64,000 nt of DNA, taken from the NCBI RefSeq assembly GCF_000373245.1, contig NZ_KB890750.1, positions 227,255-291,254 on the forward strand. The letters run 5' to 3'. Positions within the stretch are counted from its first letter, which is position 1; every line of letters begins with the position of its first letter. The translations under genes were made by a program, and so were the position numbers. The notes beneath the pieces are model-generated. The model was not told the origin of the DNA. It was given only the letters and a program-made list of their open reading frames with translations, and ran no database searches. Below are positions 1 to 8,651 of this stretch, one piece after another. Source of the stretch: Echinicola pacifica DSM 19836. GTDB taxonomy: Bacteria > Bacteroidota > Bacteroidia > Cytophagales > Cyclobacteriaceae.

Positions 1-203
1 CTGATCCCTTTCTTTATTGACCTTGCCAAAGGGATATATTCTCCCCTAAATTGAATCCTGGTTAATTACTAAATAATATTCCGGAGGCATTAAGAGTTAC
101 TTTCCCTTATCCAGTTCGATAGCTTTATTTTTTTTATAAAATTACACAAGCAGCTATAGGATATTTTCAGATCCTTTTGGGAGTCAACATGATATAGGAT
201 TAT
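1..203. other. non-coding edge region
   Basis: No gene is supported here. An 8-base inverted repeat (ATCCCTTT at 4-11, AAAGGGAT at 28-35) has a 16-base loop and no T-tract, so it is not a convincing terminator. The stretch lies downstream of the minus-strand glycosidase operon that ends at 204. Confidence 0.5.
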
Positions 204-1301
204 CTACTGGCCTGTAATCTCTTTTAATTTGGAAAAGAAGGCTTTTTTACGAGCAGAGCTTATTCCCCAGTCGATAGGAACACTTTGATAACCCTCTGTG
301 AATCCTTCACCTTGCATTCTGAAATCAAAATATCCCCAGGAAGCATAGGATTTTATAGCCGCTTTAAAATTGTAATTTTCATCGTCGTAGTTAAAGTGGT
401 CGTCTTCATTAAACAGTATTGGCTGGCCTCTGTAGCTGGGAAGGTTTTTAGTTTTGATAACCATATCGGTGATGCCAGTCGGCTTACTCACGCCATTTCC
501 ATGAAGCAAAATAAAGTCCGACACTTCTACCACCTCGGCTGAGGGTATAAGCTTACCACCATAGCTGGTACTTACTAATAAGGATCCCTTGCTTTTTTCG
601 CGAACTCTTACGATCAATTCCTGTATTCTCTTTTGGGTCAGTATCGGATGATCATAAGGGCCATTGCATTCATTATTGATCTCTATAAGCAGGTTTTTAT
701 ATCCTTTGTCCAGTATCCATTCTGTGATATTGTCGGTGGCATTCAGCACTGCATTTTCATCCTTGAGGTATTGGTCCTGCCCAAAGTAAAAATATCCGAA
801 GATGACGACCATGCCCAGGTCGTCGGCTTTATTCAGCAGCCGTTCCAGACGATCTATATATGCCGGGACCAATTCTCCCTGTGCGTCAAAAGCTGAATTA
901 CGACAATTGTGACCACTGTACCCCACAGGGCTGCCTCCTTGGAGGTTGAGGGAAAAGGCCAGCAAGCCATGGGCTCGCCATTCCGGCATTGCAGCAACAA
1001 ATTCATCCGTATTCCTATCTGCATCCCATTTTTGGGTGTCGGGATATACAAACTCGCCCACTGTATTAGGGTTTTGATCATCAAAGATACCCTGGACCAT
1101 TCTTGAGTTCATCAGCAGGCCCTCTATTTTGTTGCCTTCCCAATACCTCCCTTCATAGGTCAATGTATCATTGATATAAAACTGCCCATCCTTGATAGAC
1201 ACTTTGGTTTTAGCCATTTCTTGAGCTAATAGTTCCCCTGAAGTCATGACCAATATCAGGACCAGGTGAAAAACTTTTTTAAGTGTATTGATTCGTATCA
1301 T
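204..1301 (-). CDS. secreted clan GH-A type glycoside hydrolase, family uncertain
   Basis: A 365-residue protein with a clear N-terminal signal peptide (hydrophobic residues about 10-26, ending LLAQ) and one catalytic domain. The pattern fits a clan GH-A (beta/alpha)8 barrel of the cellulase superfamily: a candidate acid/base Glu211 in INNECNG after strand 4, and a candidate nucleophile Glu299 in ILFNEDDH after strand 7. I cannot place it in a numbered GH family, so substrate and bond are unknown. The context suggests a side chain or oligomer of a sulfated rhamnose-rich glycan, acting in the periplasm or at the cell surface. It is the last gene of a minus-strand operon behind the TIM-barrel/SMP-30 fusion (130 bases away) and a sulfatase. 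The start is the ATG directly before the signal peptide. Confidence 0.75.
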   Translation of the reverse strand: MIRINTLKKVFHLVLILVMTSGELLAQEMAKTKVSIKDGQFYINDTLTYEGRYWEGNKIEGLLMNSRMVQGIFDDQNPNTVGEFVYPDTQKWDADRNTDEFVAAMPEWRAHGLLAFSLNLQGGSPVGYSGHNCRNSAFDAQGELVPAYIDRLERLLNKADDLGMVVIFGYFYFGQDQYLKDENAVLNATDNITEWILDKGYKNLLIEINNECNGPYDHPILTQKRIQELIVRVREKSKGSLLVSTSYGGKLIPSAEVVEVSDFILLHGNGVSKPTGITDMVIKTKNLPSYRGQPILFNEDDHFNYDDENYNFKAAIKSYASWGYFDFRMQGEGFTEGYQSVPIDWGISSARKKAFFSKLKEITGQ

Positions 1302-1431
1302 CTGAGTTTTTTTTAGTCTTGATTTATCTTTTCCCTTTATATTTTTTTCTCAAGAAGATCCTACTTATAAGCCTATCTAAGGCGGGAAAGTTGATTATAG
1401 ATTCCCTGTGAAAATCTATTTGACCTAACTT

Positions 1432-3108
1432 TTAGTCTTTAATGGCCTTGATATTTACTTTTATGACGCGGTTTTTGCTCATTTCTGGAATCATGATTTC
1501 TCCTGATTGTGGGTTAATTCCTAAATCCGCAAATTGATTAAAGCCAGTAACAATTTCTTCTACATTGCCCTTTGCATCGATTTTCAGGAGTTTACCTCCT
1601 GTCCAGTCGGTGGCATAATAATGTCCATCATACAGTAGCACGCCATCTAAGTTGGCGATTGGAGCTCCTATGCCCACGGGCTTTATAGACTTATCCTTAA
1701 GGTTAATCTTTAATAGGCTTCCTTTTTTGCTTGTTTCGAAAGTAGCCAGATTTGTCATAGGACCCCAGGTGGCCACTATCAGCTCATCTTCTGATATCAA
1801 AAGACCATTGGGAAATTCCAGTTTTTCGCTTTCTAGCCATATCTCCACTTCACCAGCAGGGCTTACTTTATAGATTCTATTAGTAAAGGTGTCTGAGATA
1901 TAGATTTGTCCTTCGGACGAAATGGCAACATCATTTATAAACTCTGAACCGGGAAGTTTGATTTTCTGGATGACCTCTCCTGACTTTAGGTCAATATCCA
2001 CCAAAACGCCTCGATCTCCCACATACAGGTGGCCCTTCCAGGAGGACATGCCTGTGGGGGCATCCAGCCCTTGTACCCATCGAGCCTCGACCAGCTCCCC
2101 CTGCTTATCCAATTTAGTAATCCAGCCATATTGATCTTTTTCTAAGGTGACTTTTCCACCACCAAGGTTAGAAATATACCAGGCCTCGGATCCCTCATCA
2201 TAATAGGCACTTTCGGGAGCATCCAGCGCCTCGGAGATACTGGAAATGGGTGCGTTAATGATCTTAACCTCTTCCTCAAAAGCTTCCACTGAACGACCAA
2301 TATGGTCTTTTGCGCCTTCCCGTATGCCAAACGTATGCAGAAATATCTCCCCCTGATACTCGATTTTATTTAAGGCGATGAGGAATTTGCTAATATCATA
2401 GTCGCCCTGATCCAGCGGTTTGATGGCATCCGTCCAGTTTGCATCCGTATTTGGGTTAAGGGTAATATCCGCTCCGGCGATGGAGACGAACTTCAAATAA
2501 GGTTTTGCTTTTATAGCAACCTCCAGCATTCGATCTCCATTTCCAGCCCTAAGCTCATGGCATGAATGCATGCTGAGGTATAGGTTAGGTGCCTGAATGG
2601 CCTTGATATAGGGAATAGCATCTTCCACAGACTCGATAAAGGTATTGTCATGGGGGTAAATGACGATATCCTTGCCAAGAGTTTGGGCTTCCTGGCTCAT
2701 CTTTGTTAATAAATCAGTGGTTCCTGCGGTGGTAGCGTCAGTATCCAGAATGATCACCCATAATGCTTTAAGCTCTGGAAGTGCCAAGGTCTTTTTCCAT
2801 AAGTCATCTTCTGATGCATTGCTAAAATTATAGGGAAAATACACTACAGGGATGGCCATTTCGCCATTTTTGAATGCTTCACTATTTTGGTATTCCAGGT
2901 ATTTGTTTCTCTGTCCCTCTGTTTTGGCGGCAAAGGTAAAGCCTTTTAATCCTAGATCAGAGAAAAGTTCCACGCTTTGATCTATCGTTAGGGCGTCCAT
3001 ACCAAAATCAAAAGCGTATAGATTTTCCTGTAAGGATTGCCCCTGAGCAAGGGGTCCAATGAGGAGAAGAAAGTTTATAATAAGGTATTTTATTGGTCTT
3101 GGTTGCAT
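1432..3108 (-). CDS. sugar isomerase/epimerase-like TIM barrel fused to SMP-30/gluconolactonase-like beta-propeller
   Basis: A 558-residue exported protein (signal peptide about 1-23, ending AQGQ). Residues about 28-285 resemble the AP-endonuclease-2/xylose-isomerase-like TIM barrel found in sugar-phosphate isomerases/epimerases. Residues about 300-558 are a repeat-rich domain of the SMP-30/gluconolactonase/NHL propeller type, with blades such as INDVAISSEGQIYISDTFTN. The two folds in one exported chain suggest sequential handling of a released sugar, for example epimerisation and lactone hydrolysis, but no activity can be assigned. The barrel may have lost catalysis, because the usual metal-binding residues are not obvious. 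The gene lies 13 bases downstream of the sulfatase at 3122-4597, so the two are almost certainly co-transcribed. Confidence 0.7.
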   Translation of the reverse strand: MQPRPIKYLIINFLLLIGPLAQGQSLQENLYAFDFGMDALTIDQSVELFSDLGLKGFTFAAKTEGQRNKYLEYQNSEAFKNGEMAIPVVYFPYNFSNASEDDLWKKTLALPELKALWVIILDTDATTAGTTDLLTKMSQEAQTLGKDIVIYPHDNTFIESVEDAIPYIKAIQAPNLYLSMHSCHELRAGNGDRMLEVAIKAKPYLKFVSIAGADITLNPNTDANWTDAIKPLDQGDYDISKFLIALNKIEYQGEIFLHTFGIREGAKDHIGRSVEAFEEEVKIINAPISSISEALDAPESAYYDEGSEAWYISNLGGGKVTLEKDQYGWITKLDKQGELVEARWVQGLDAPTGMSSWKGHLYVGDRGVLVDIDLKSGEVIQKIKLPGSEFINDVAISSEGQIYISDTFTNRIYKVSPAGEVEIWLESEKLEFPNGLLISEDELIVATWGPMTNLATFETSKKGSLLKINLKDKSIKPVGIGAPIANLDGVLLYDGHYYATDWTGGKLLKIDAKGNVEEIVTGFNQFADLGINPQSGEIMIPEMSKNRVIKVNIKAIKD

Positions 3109-3121
3109 AATGTTTTACAGC

Positions 3122-4597
3122 TTATTTTATGGTTTTGGGTAGGTAAAATTCATACCAGGCCTCCTCGGCAGAGGTAAGAGATAATTGAGATATGCCGGGG
3201 TTTTTCAGTTCATCTGTCCATCGTTCCAGCTTTTTGCGCATGACCGCGGCGAGTTGAGGATATTGACTTATGATATTTTCGTCTTCTACAGGACTCTCAC
3301 TCAGATCGAAGAGGTATTCTTTATTGCCCGCCACCAAGTACTTGAAGTCCCCGGAACGGATTGCGGTTTGATTCCAAAATCTCCAGTATAAGTTTTCATG
3401 GGGATCAGTCCGTAAGGATTCCTTAAGAAAGGGGATTAGGTTTACACCATCTAAATTAGGATTAGGATCCAGGCCTGCCACTGCCAAGGCGGTGGCGGCC
3501 ACATCAAGGCTAATAACAGGACGGTGATAAACCTTGCCTTTAGGCAGCACTTTTGGCCAGGATATGATATAGGGGACACGAATTCCTCCTTCGGTGATCA
3601 TTCCCTTTTCGCCCACCAGGGGTCCATTCAAGGATCCGTCCCAAGCGCCTCCTTTGAAGGAAATGGGAATATCTTTTTTATCGATTTTCAGGGGTGCTCC
3701 GTTATCGCTGATAAAAAATATGAGGGTATTCTCTAATAAACCCAGCTCCTCTAGCGTCTCTTTGATCTGCCCCACGCCATCATCGATTGCAGACATCATG
3801 GCTAGACAATACCTTCTACGCTCAGGCATATCTCCAGGAAATCTCTTCAGGTATTTTTCGGTAGCTTCCAGCGGTACATGTGGGGCAAAATACGAAAGGT
3901 AATAGAAGAAAGCTTGGTCTTTATTACGTTTGATAAAGGCCGTGGTAGCCTCAGTTTGTAAGTCGAGTCGATATCCTTCTTCTTCTTTCCATTGCGGCTC
4001 CACCTTATTTCCTTGCAAATCATAATTGATCCAATAGCGATTCATAGGGCCATAAAAATACTCATCAAAGCCCCTCGAAGATGGGTAATAGGGCATCTTT
4101 TCCTCCAAGGATATATCACTGGGCTGCACCTCTTTATCTTTGAGTTGGGGTAAGTTTTCTTCGATCCAGGTGATTTGCTGGTGATTGGGCTCCAAGTGCC
4201 ATTTTCCGGTCATACCCGTGATATATCCTGCTTTTTGCATCATCTGAGGAAGCAGTTCCTGATCCAAAGGCATGGGGATGGTTCCATTATGATCCAGCCC
4301 ATATCGCTGCTGGTACACTCCCGACAGCAAGCCCGAACGGGAGGGAATACACTGTGGGGCAGTCACATAGCCAGAGGTCATTCTCACCCCTCTTCCTGCC
4401 AGCTGATCGATATGTGGTGTTTTGATATCGTCCACCAGTCCCTGGACTCCCAGATCTGCATAGCCTTGATCATCGGTATAGATCACGATGATATTCGGTT
4501 TGTCTTGACTATATAGCGGTATTACCAGGGCTATATAAGTAAGGAAAGCGAAAGACACCTTATATATATAGTAGCGATTCTGGATAGCTCTTATCAT
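3122..4597 (-). CDS. S1-family sulfatase (formylglycine type)
   Basis: A 491-residue exported sulfatase of the alkaline-phosphatase superfamily. After a signal peptide (about 1-30) come the metal-binding motif YTDDQG (40-45), the formylglycine motif CIPSR with Cys83 as the residue to be oxidised, the GKWHL motif (131-135) and ISDNG (about 297). It should hydrolyse a sulfate ester of the PUL substrate in the periplasm; the position of the sulfate cannot be read from the sequence. First gene of a minus-strand operon with the TIM/SMP-30 fusion and the glycosidase. It diverges from the operon starting at 4772, and the 174-base intergenic region holds a copy of the shared 17-base element. A sulfatase-maturating enzyme is required but is not in this window. 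Confidence 0.93.
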   Translation of the reverse strand: MIRAIQNRYYIYKVSFAFLTYIALVIPLYSQDKPNIIVIYTDDQGYADLGVQGLVDDIKTPHIDQLAGRGVRMTSGYVTAPQCIPSRSGLLSGVYQQRYGLDHNGTIPMPLDQELLPQMMQKAGYITGMTGKWHLEPNHQQITWIEENLPQLKDKEVQPSDISLEEKMPYYPSSRGFDEYFYGPMNRYWINYDLQGNKVEPQWKEEEGYRLDLQTEATTAFIKRNKDQAFFYYLSYFAPHVPLEATEKYLKRFPGDMPERRRYCLAMMSAIDDGVGQIKETLEELGLLENTLIFFISDNGAPLKIDKKDIPISFKGGAWDGSLNGPLVGEKGMITEGGIRVPYIISWPKVLPKGKVYHRPVISLDVAATALAVAGLDPNPNLDGVNLIPFLKESLRTDPHENLYWRFWNQTAIRSGDFKYLVAGNKEYLFDLSESPVEDENIISQYPQLAAVMRKKLERWTDELKNPGISQLSLTSAEEAWYEFYLPKTIK

Positions 4598-4671
4598 AGG
4601 TCATCGGTTTATTGCGTGATCGAGATTTTAGTACTCTGTTTTATAAAAATACCCTTAGTCTTAGGATCTTA

Positions 4672-4707
4672 TATCCTGCCGCGTGATGCCCAATACAAAA
4701 CAGGATA
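4672..4707 (+). promoter_or_regulatory. putative PUL operator, copy A
   Basis: The 17-base core CAATACAAAACAGGATA (4691-4707) lies at the right end of an inverted repeat with arms TATCCTG (4672-4678) and CAGGATA (4701-4707). It sits between the divergent genes 4597(-) and 4772(+). Copy B at 44684-44718 has the same 17-base core and nearly the same left part (TATCCTG then CYGCGTGATG). The regulator that binds it is not known; the GntR-family protein at 40861-41904 is the obvious candidate. Confidence 0.6.
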
Positions 4708-4771
4708 CCTTTCTGATCTAGTTCTGCTAGTTTAGTCGGAATTAACATTAACCCATATTATATCCGAAGAC

Positions 4772-7700
4772 ATGAGTAATCTGCTTTCCTTATTTATAGT
4801 TTTTCTGCCTATACTATTCCCTGCTGAGCCTGATCCATTGATTTTTGATCTTAGCAAGGCACATGATATGGAGGTCAGCTCGACTGACTTACACACCTAT
4901 GACATTACCACGACAGGTGCAGACCCATATATATTCGCTCAGCCACTCACAGCAGACCTGGATGAAAATGCCAGCATGGTTTCCTTTGAATATTTCTGTC
5001 CCACAGGATTGGATTTTTTCGAGCTCTATTTTTATCCCCTAAAAGAAGATCCTCATCCTATTATCATCAAGGACATCGGATCTACAGAGGGCTGGGTAAA
5101 GTTTACTATCGATATCTCCGCAGTCCGATCCTACTGGGGGAAATCTGGGGACATCTTACGAATGGATTTTGGTGGAGCTGCTGGCTTGAATATCCAAGTC
5201 AGAGCCATGGAGATACGAGCGATGACAGCCCGGGAAAAGGAAATCCTCTCAAATAAAGAAGCCATAAAACAGCAGGAGGCTATATATGAAAAAGGATTAC
5301 AGGAATACCTTGGGAGGGATTATGAGGCGGGCATCCATCAGGTCAGCGTAGGTGAAAGCAGCGTAGATATAGAGGGAGATCTTGGGCAGAGCCAAGGTCA
5401 ATATGCCCTTGCCGAAGTACCTGTTTATGCCAATGCCACTGAAGCACAGGAACTGGTAATTGTCCAGGAATTCAATACAAAAAATAAAGGGACTTTCTCA
5501 AGCTCTATTGATCGGTTCATAGAGCGTGATGGATACAGGTATGACCGTCTTTTGTCCAAGTGGCTGGTGGTGAAGAAAACGGAGGAAGGTTTCCGTCCAG
5601 CCTCCCATGCTCGTCATCCTGACGCTATAGTTTCCAAGTACGATTACGATTTTGTGCGGCCCTCGACTATTAAGGGAATAGGTGGATACAGTGCTGGCCG
5701 CGAAGCTCCTACCTCCGATTTGGATGATCTGGGGATCACCAGTGTGACCATCAATATATGGTTGAATAAATTCTATCGCTCCTCCGCTGCTCCAGGACAT
5801 TTGGAGCATGAATATATGGGCAAAACCTATTATATAGACCAGAAATCCATTGAAGGATATGACCGATCATTTAAAGAAGCGGCTGACAGAAATATAGAGG
5901 TTTCTGCTATAATACTGGTGGACAAGGCCTCTGGCTCCCCAGACAAAACCATAGGCGAGATCTTGCAGCATCCGGACTGTGATCCAGCGGGCATATACAG
6001 CATGCCAAATGTCACCAGCGCTGAGGGGGTACAATATTATGCAGCAGTGATCGATTTCCTGGCAGATCGGTATATGCGCCAGGACAAGAAATATGGCCGT
6101 ATCAACCATTGGATAGTGCACAATGAGGTGGATGCTGGCTGGGTATGGACCAATGCTGGGGACAAATCGGCCCTTGTATTTCTGGATCTCTATCATAAAT
6201 CCATGAGGATCATCAATAATATCGCGAAAAGCTATAACCCCAATTCTAAAGTATTCATCACACTGACCCACTATTGGAACTGGACCTCCAATCCTCACTT
6301 CTACCTGTCCAAGGACTTACTCGAATACCTATTGCAATTCTCCAGGGCGGAAGGTGATTTCGATTGGGGCATCGCCCAACACCCTTACCCCGAATCCTTA
6401 CGCGAGCCCAAAACCTGGCTGGACAATAAAGTAAGTTTCAACTATGAAACCCCATTGATAACTTTCAAAAATATCGAAGTATTGAATGCGTGGGTACAGC
6501 TGCCTGAGGTACGCTATAAGGGTACGGAAAAAAGGCTGCTATATCTATCCGAAAATGGGACGAACTCTCCCACTTATAGCGAAAAGGACCTCCATGAACA
6601 AGCCGCAGGAATGGCTTATGCCATGAAAAAAATCAAATATTTGGAGGGAATCGATGGCTTTCAATATCATAACTGGCAGGACAACCGCCGTGAGGGAGGC
6701 CTGCGTATAGGCCTACGGAGATTTCCTGATGATGAAGAAGATCCCTCAGGCAAGAAACCTGTGTGGGAAGTGTACCGGGCCTTTGGCCAAGAGGATGAAG
6801 ACCTAGTGTATGACCCTTACCTAAAGACCATCGGCATAGAGTCCTGGGATGAGGTGCGCTATAAAGAGCCCATTTATGGCAAAAACCTAAGTCTAAAATC
6901 CAAACGAGAGGTCATGAGTGATACATGGGTCGCTACGGACCACCTGGGACGGACTCTCCCCTCTGCCAGTCAGACAGGACCCCTAAAGCAGGATCGTACG
7001 GTGGGGATGTTTTACTTTATCAATCATGATACTCCAGCCAAAACAGGCCCATATAATGTTACTGAGATCCTCCAGGAAAACCCCAAAAACCCCAACTGGG
7101 GCCCAGGGGCACATTTCTGGGGCGAGCCTGAGATAGGATATTATCTCAATAATGAGGAATGGGCCATCCGAAAGCATGCCTATCAACTTATGGATGCTGG
7201 AGTGGATGTCATCATCATGGATGTCACCAACGACCGTACCTATCGGGAAACTTACCTGACCCTCTGTAAAGTCTATACAGAAATGCGTGCTATTGGCGAA
7301 AAAACTCCCGATATAGCGTTTCTGGCAAGTGAAAAATCAGTGAATAAACTTTGGGAAGATTTTTATTCACAGGGACTTTATCAGGATCTATGGTTTTATT
7401 GGAATGATAAGCCACTACTGCTTTATGGGCAACATGAAATCCCCTCCCGAAATAAGGTGAATGATATAGTATTTTCATCTACTATCCGGGAATTCTTCAC
7501 CTTGAAACAAAGCTGGGCCTGGACCACGCTCCCATGGTATGAGGAAGGTCAGGATGAATGGCCTTGGGTGGACCATTTTCCACAGGCCATATCATGGAGC
7601 AAGGATCCCTCGGAGGCGGAAATGATCCCGGTATCGGCAGCCCAGCACCCCCTATCCAATATAGGCCGAAGTTATCATAATTTTCACCAGCCCGAATTGG

Positions 7701-8638
7701 ATGATCAAGACCTTACGGCTTTTACTGATGAAGGCTTGTATTTTCAGGAGCAGTGGAACCGGGCCATTGAAGTGGAACCTAAATTCGTGTTTGTGACCGG
7801 CTGGAATGAGTGGTCGGCCGGCAAAAAAGTAATGGAAGAAAATGTTTCCGAAGAGCTTCAACAATGGAATTTCTACCCAGGAGCCCATTTGGGTAAAGGA
7901 GGAAAGCCCATTCAGCCCGGTGAAGCCTATTTCATTGACCAGTATAATCAGGAGTTTAGCCGTGATATCGAACCCATGAAAGGAGGGCATGGAGACAATT
8001 ACTATTACCAGCTTATGGCGAATATCAGAAAGTATAAAGGCAGCCGAAAAGTTCCTTCTGCTACCTCCTACTCCATCAATATCCTTGGTGATTTTGACCA
8101 GTGGGATGCTGTAAGTACAGAATACTATGACCATATAGGCGATACTATGCATAGAAATAGCATTGCATCAGGTACTGTAGGTCCTTATATTGATGAATCT
8201 GGACGGAATGATTTCGAGTCCTCAAAAATATGCTATGATAAGGATAAGGTCTATTTCCTTGTCCAAACACTACAGCCCATTAAGGTCAGCAAAGGAGGCA
8301 AATTAAGCTTACTAATCAATATAGACAGAGATAGCGATACAGGTCTTGCTGGATATGATTTGGCGGTCGATCTGGACCATTATGGAAAAAACACCAGCAC
8401 TCTGCAAGCCTTCCAAAAAGATAAAGGCTGGAAAAAACTGAATAGCCTGGAGGTTCAGCTTAAGGGAAATCAATTGATGCTCGCTATTCCTATAAAATAC
8501 CTGAGAACGTCTGGTGGGCTGGACTTTGAATTTCACTGGGTGGATGCTATCGAAAAACTGGACTGCTTAGAGGACATTCTCTCCGCAGGGGACAATGCAC
8601 CTTCCAGGCGAGCGAATTATCTTTTTACCTTAAATTAA
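4772..8638 (+). CDS. DUF5722 barrel fused to GH99/GH71-like barrel and CBM9-like domain
   Basis: A 1288-residue exported multidomain protein. Order: signal peptide (1-17); beta-sandwich-like region (about 25-150); short charged helical linker; a DUF5722-type (beta/alpha)8 domain (about 175-700) with the conserved HNEVDAGW block near residue 450 and a second Glu in YLSENGTN near 595; then from about 714 a GH99/GH71-like barrel with the WNEW block near 1011; and from about 1100 a CBM9/DOMON-like domain. The whole second half is paralogous to the protein at 24194-25963. The HNEVD and LSENG glutamates look like a clan-A acid/base and nucleophile pair. A two-enzyme endo or exo glycosidase is inferred; substrate and linkage are unknown. 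First gene of a four-gene operon with three sulfatases, with 13 bases to the next gene. Confidence 0.8.
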   Translation: MSNLLSLFIVFLPILFPAEPDPLIFDLSKAHDMEVSSTDLHTYDITTTGADPYIFAQPLTADLDENASMVSFEYFCPTGLDFFELYFYPLKEDPHPIIIKDIGSTEGWVKFTIDISAVRSYWGKSGDILRMDFGGAAGLNIQVRAMEIRAMTAREKEILSNKEAIKQQEAIYEKGLQEYLGRDYEAGIHQVSVGESSVDIEGDLGQSQGQYALAEVPVYANATEAQELVIVQEFNTKNKGTFSSSIDRFIERDGYRYDRLLSKWLVVKKTEEGFRPASHARHPDAIVSKYDYDFVRPSTIKGIGGYSAGREAPTSDLDDLGITSVTINIWLNKFYRSSAAPGHLEHEYMGKTYYIDQKSIEGYDRSFKEAADRNIEVSAIILVDKASGSPDKTIGEILQHPDCDPAGIYSMPNVTSAEGVQYYAAVIDFLADRYMRQDKKYGRINHWIVHNEVDAGWVWTNAGDKSALVFLDLYHKSMRIINNIAKSYNPNSKVFITLTHYWNWTSNPHFYLSKDLLEYLLQFSRAEGDFDWGIAQHPYPESLREPKTWLDNKVSFNYETPLITFKNIEVLNAWVQLPEVRYKGTEKRLLYLSENGTNSPTYSEKDLHEQAAGMAYAMKKIKYLEGIDGFQYHNWQDNRREGGLRIGLRRFPDDEEDPSGKKPVWEVYRAFGQEDEDLVYDPYLKTIGIESWDEVRYKEPIYGKNLSLKSKREVMSDTWVATDHLGRTLPSASQTGPLKQDRTVGMFYFINHDTPAKTGPYNVTEILQENPKNPNWGPGAHFWGEPEIGYYLNNEEWAIRKHAYQLMDAGVDVIIMDVTNDRTYRETYLTLCKVYTEMRAIGEKTPDIAFLASEKSVNKLWEDFYSQGLYQDLWFYWNDKPLLLYGQHEIPSRNKVNDIVFSSTIREFFTLKQSWAWTTLPWYEEGQDEWPWVDHFPQAISWSKDPSEAEMIPVSAAQHPLSNIGRSYHNFHQPELDDQDLTAFTDEGLYFQEQWNRAIEVEPKFVFVTGWNEWSAGKKVMEENVSEELQQWNFYPGAHLGKGGKPIQPGEAYFIDQYNQEFSRDIEPMKGGHGDNYYYQLMANIRKYKGSRKVPSATSYSINILGDFDQWDAVSTEYYDHIGDTMHRNSIASGTVGPYIDESGRNDFESSKICYDKDKVYFLVQTLQPIKVSKGGKLSLLINIDRDSDTGLAGYDLAVDLDHYGKNTSTLQAFQKDKGWKKLNSLEVQLKGNQLMLAIPIKYLRTSGGLDFEFHWVDAIEKLDCLEDILSAGDNAPSRRANYLFTLN

Positions 8639-8651
8639 ATAGAATGCACTT

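Noticed and set aside
4-35. ATCCCTTT/AAAGGGAT inverted repeat as a terminator at the left edge
   Set aside because: Long loop, AT-rich arms and no T-run; the support is too weak.
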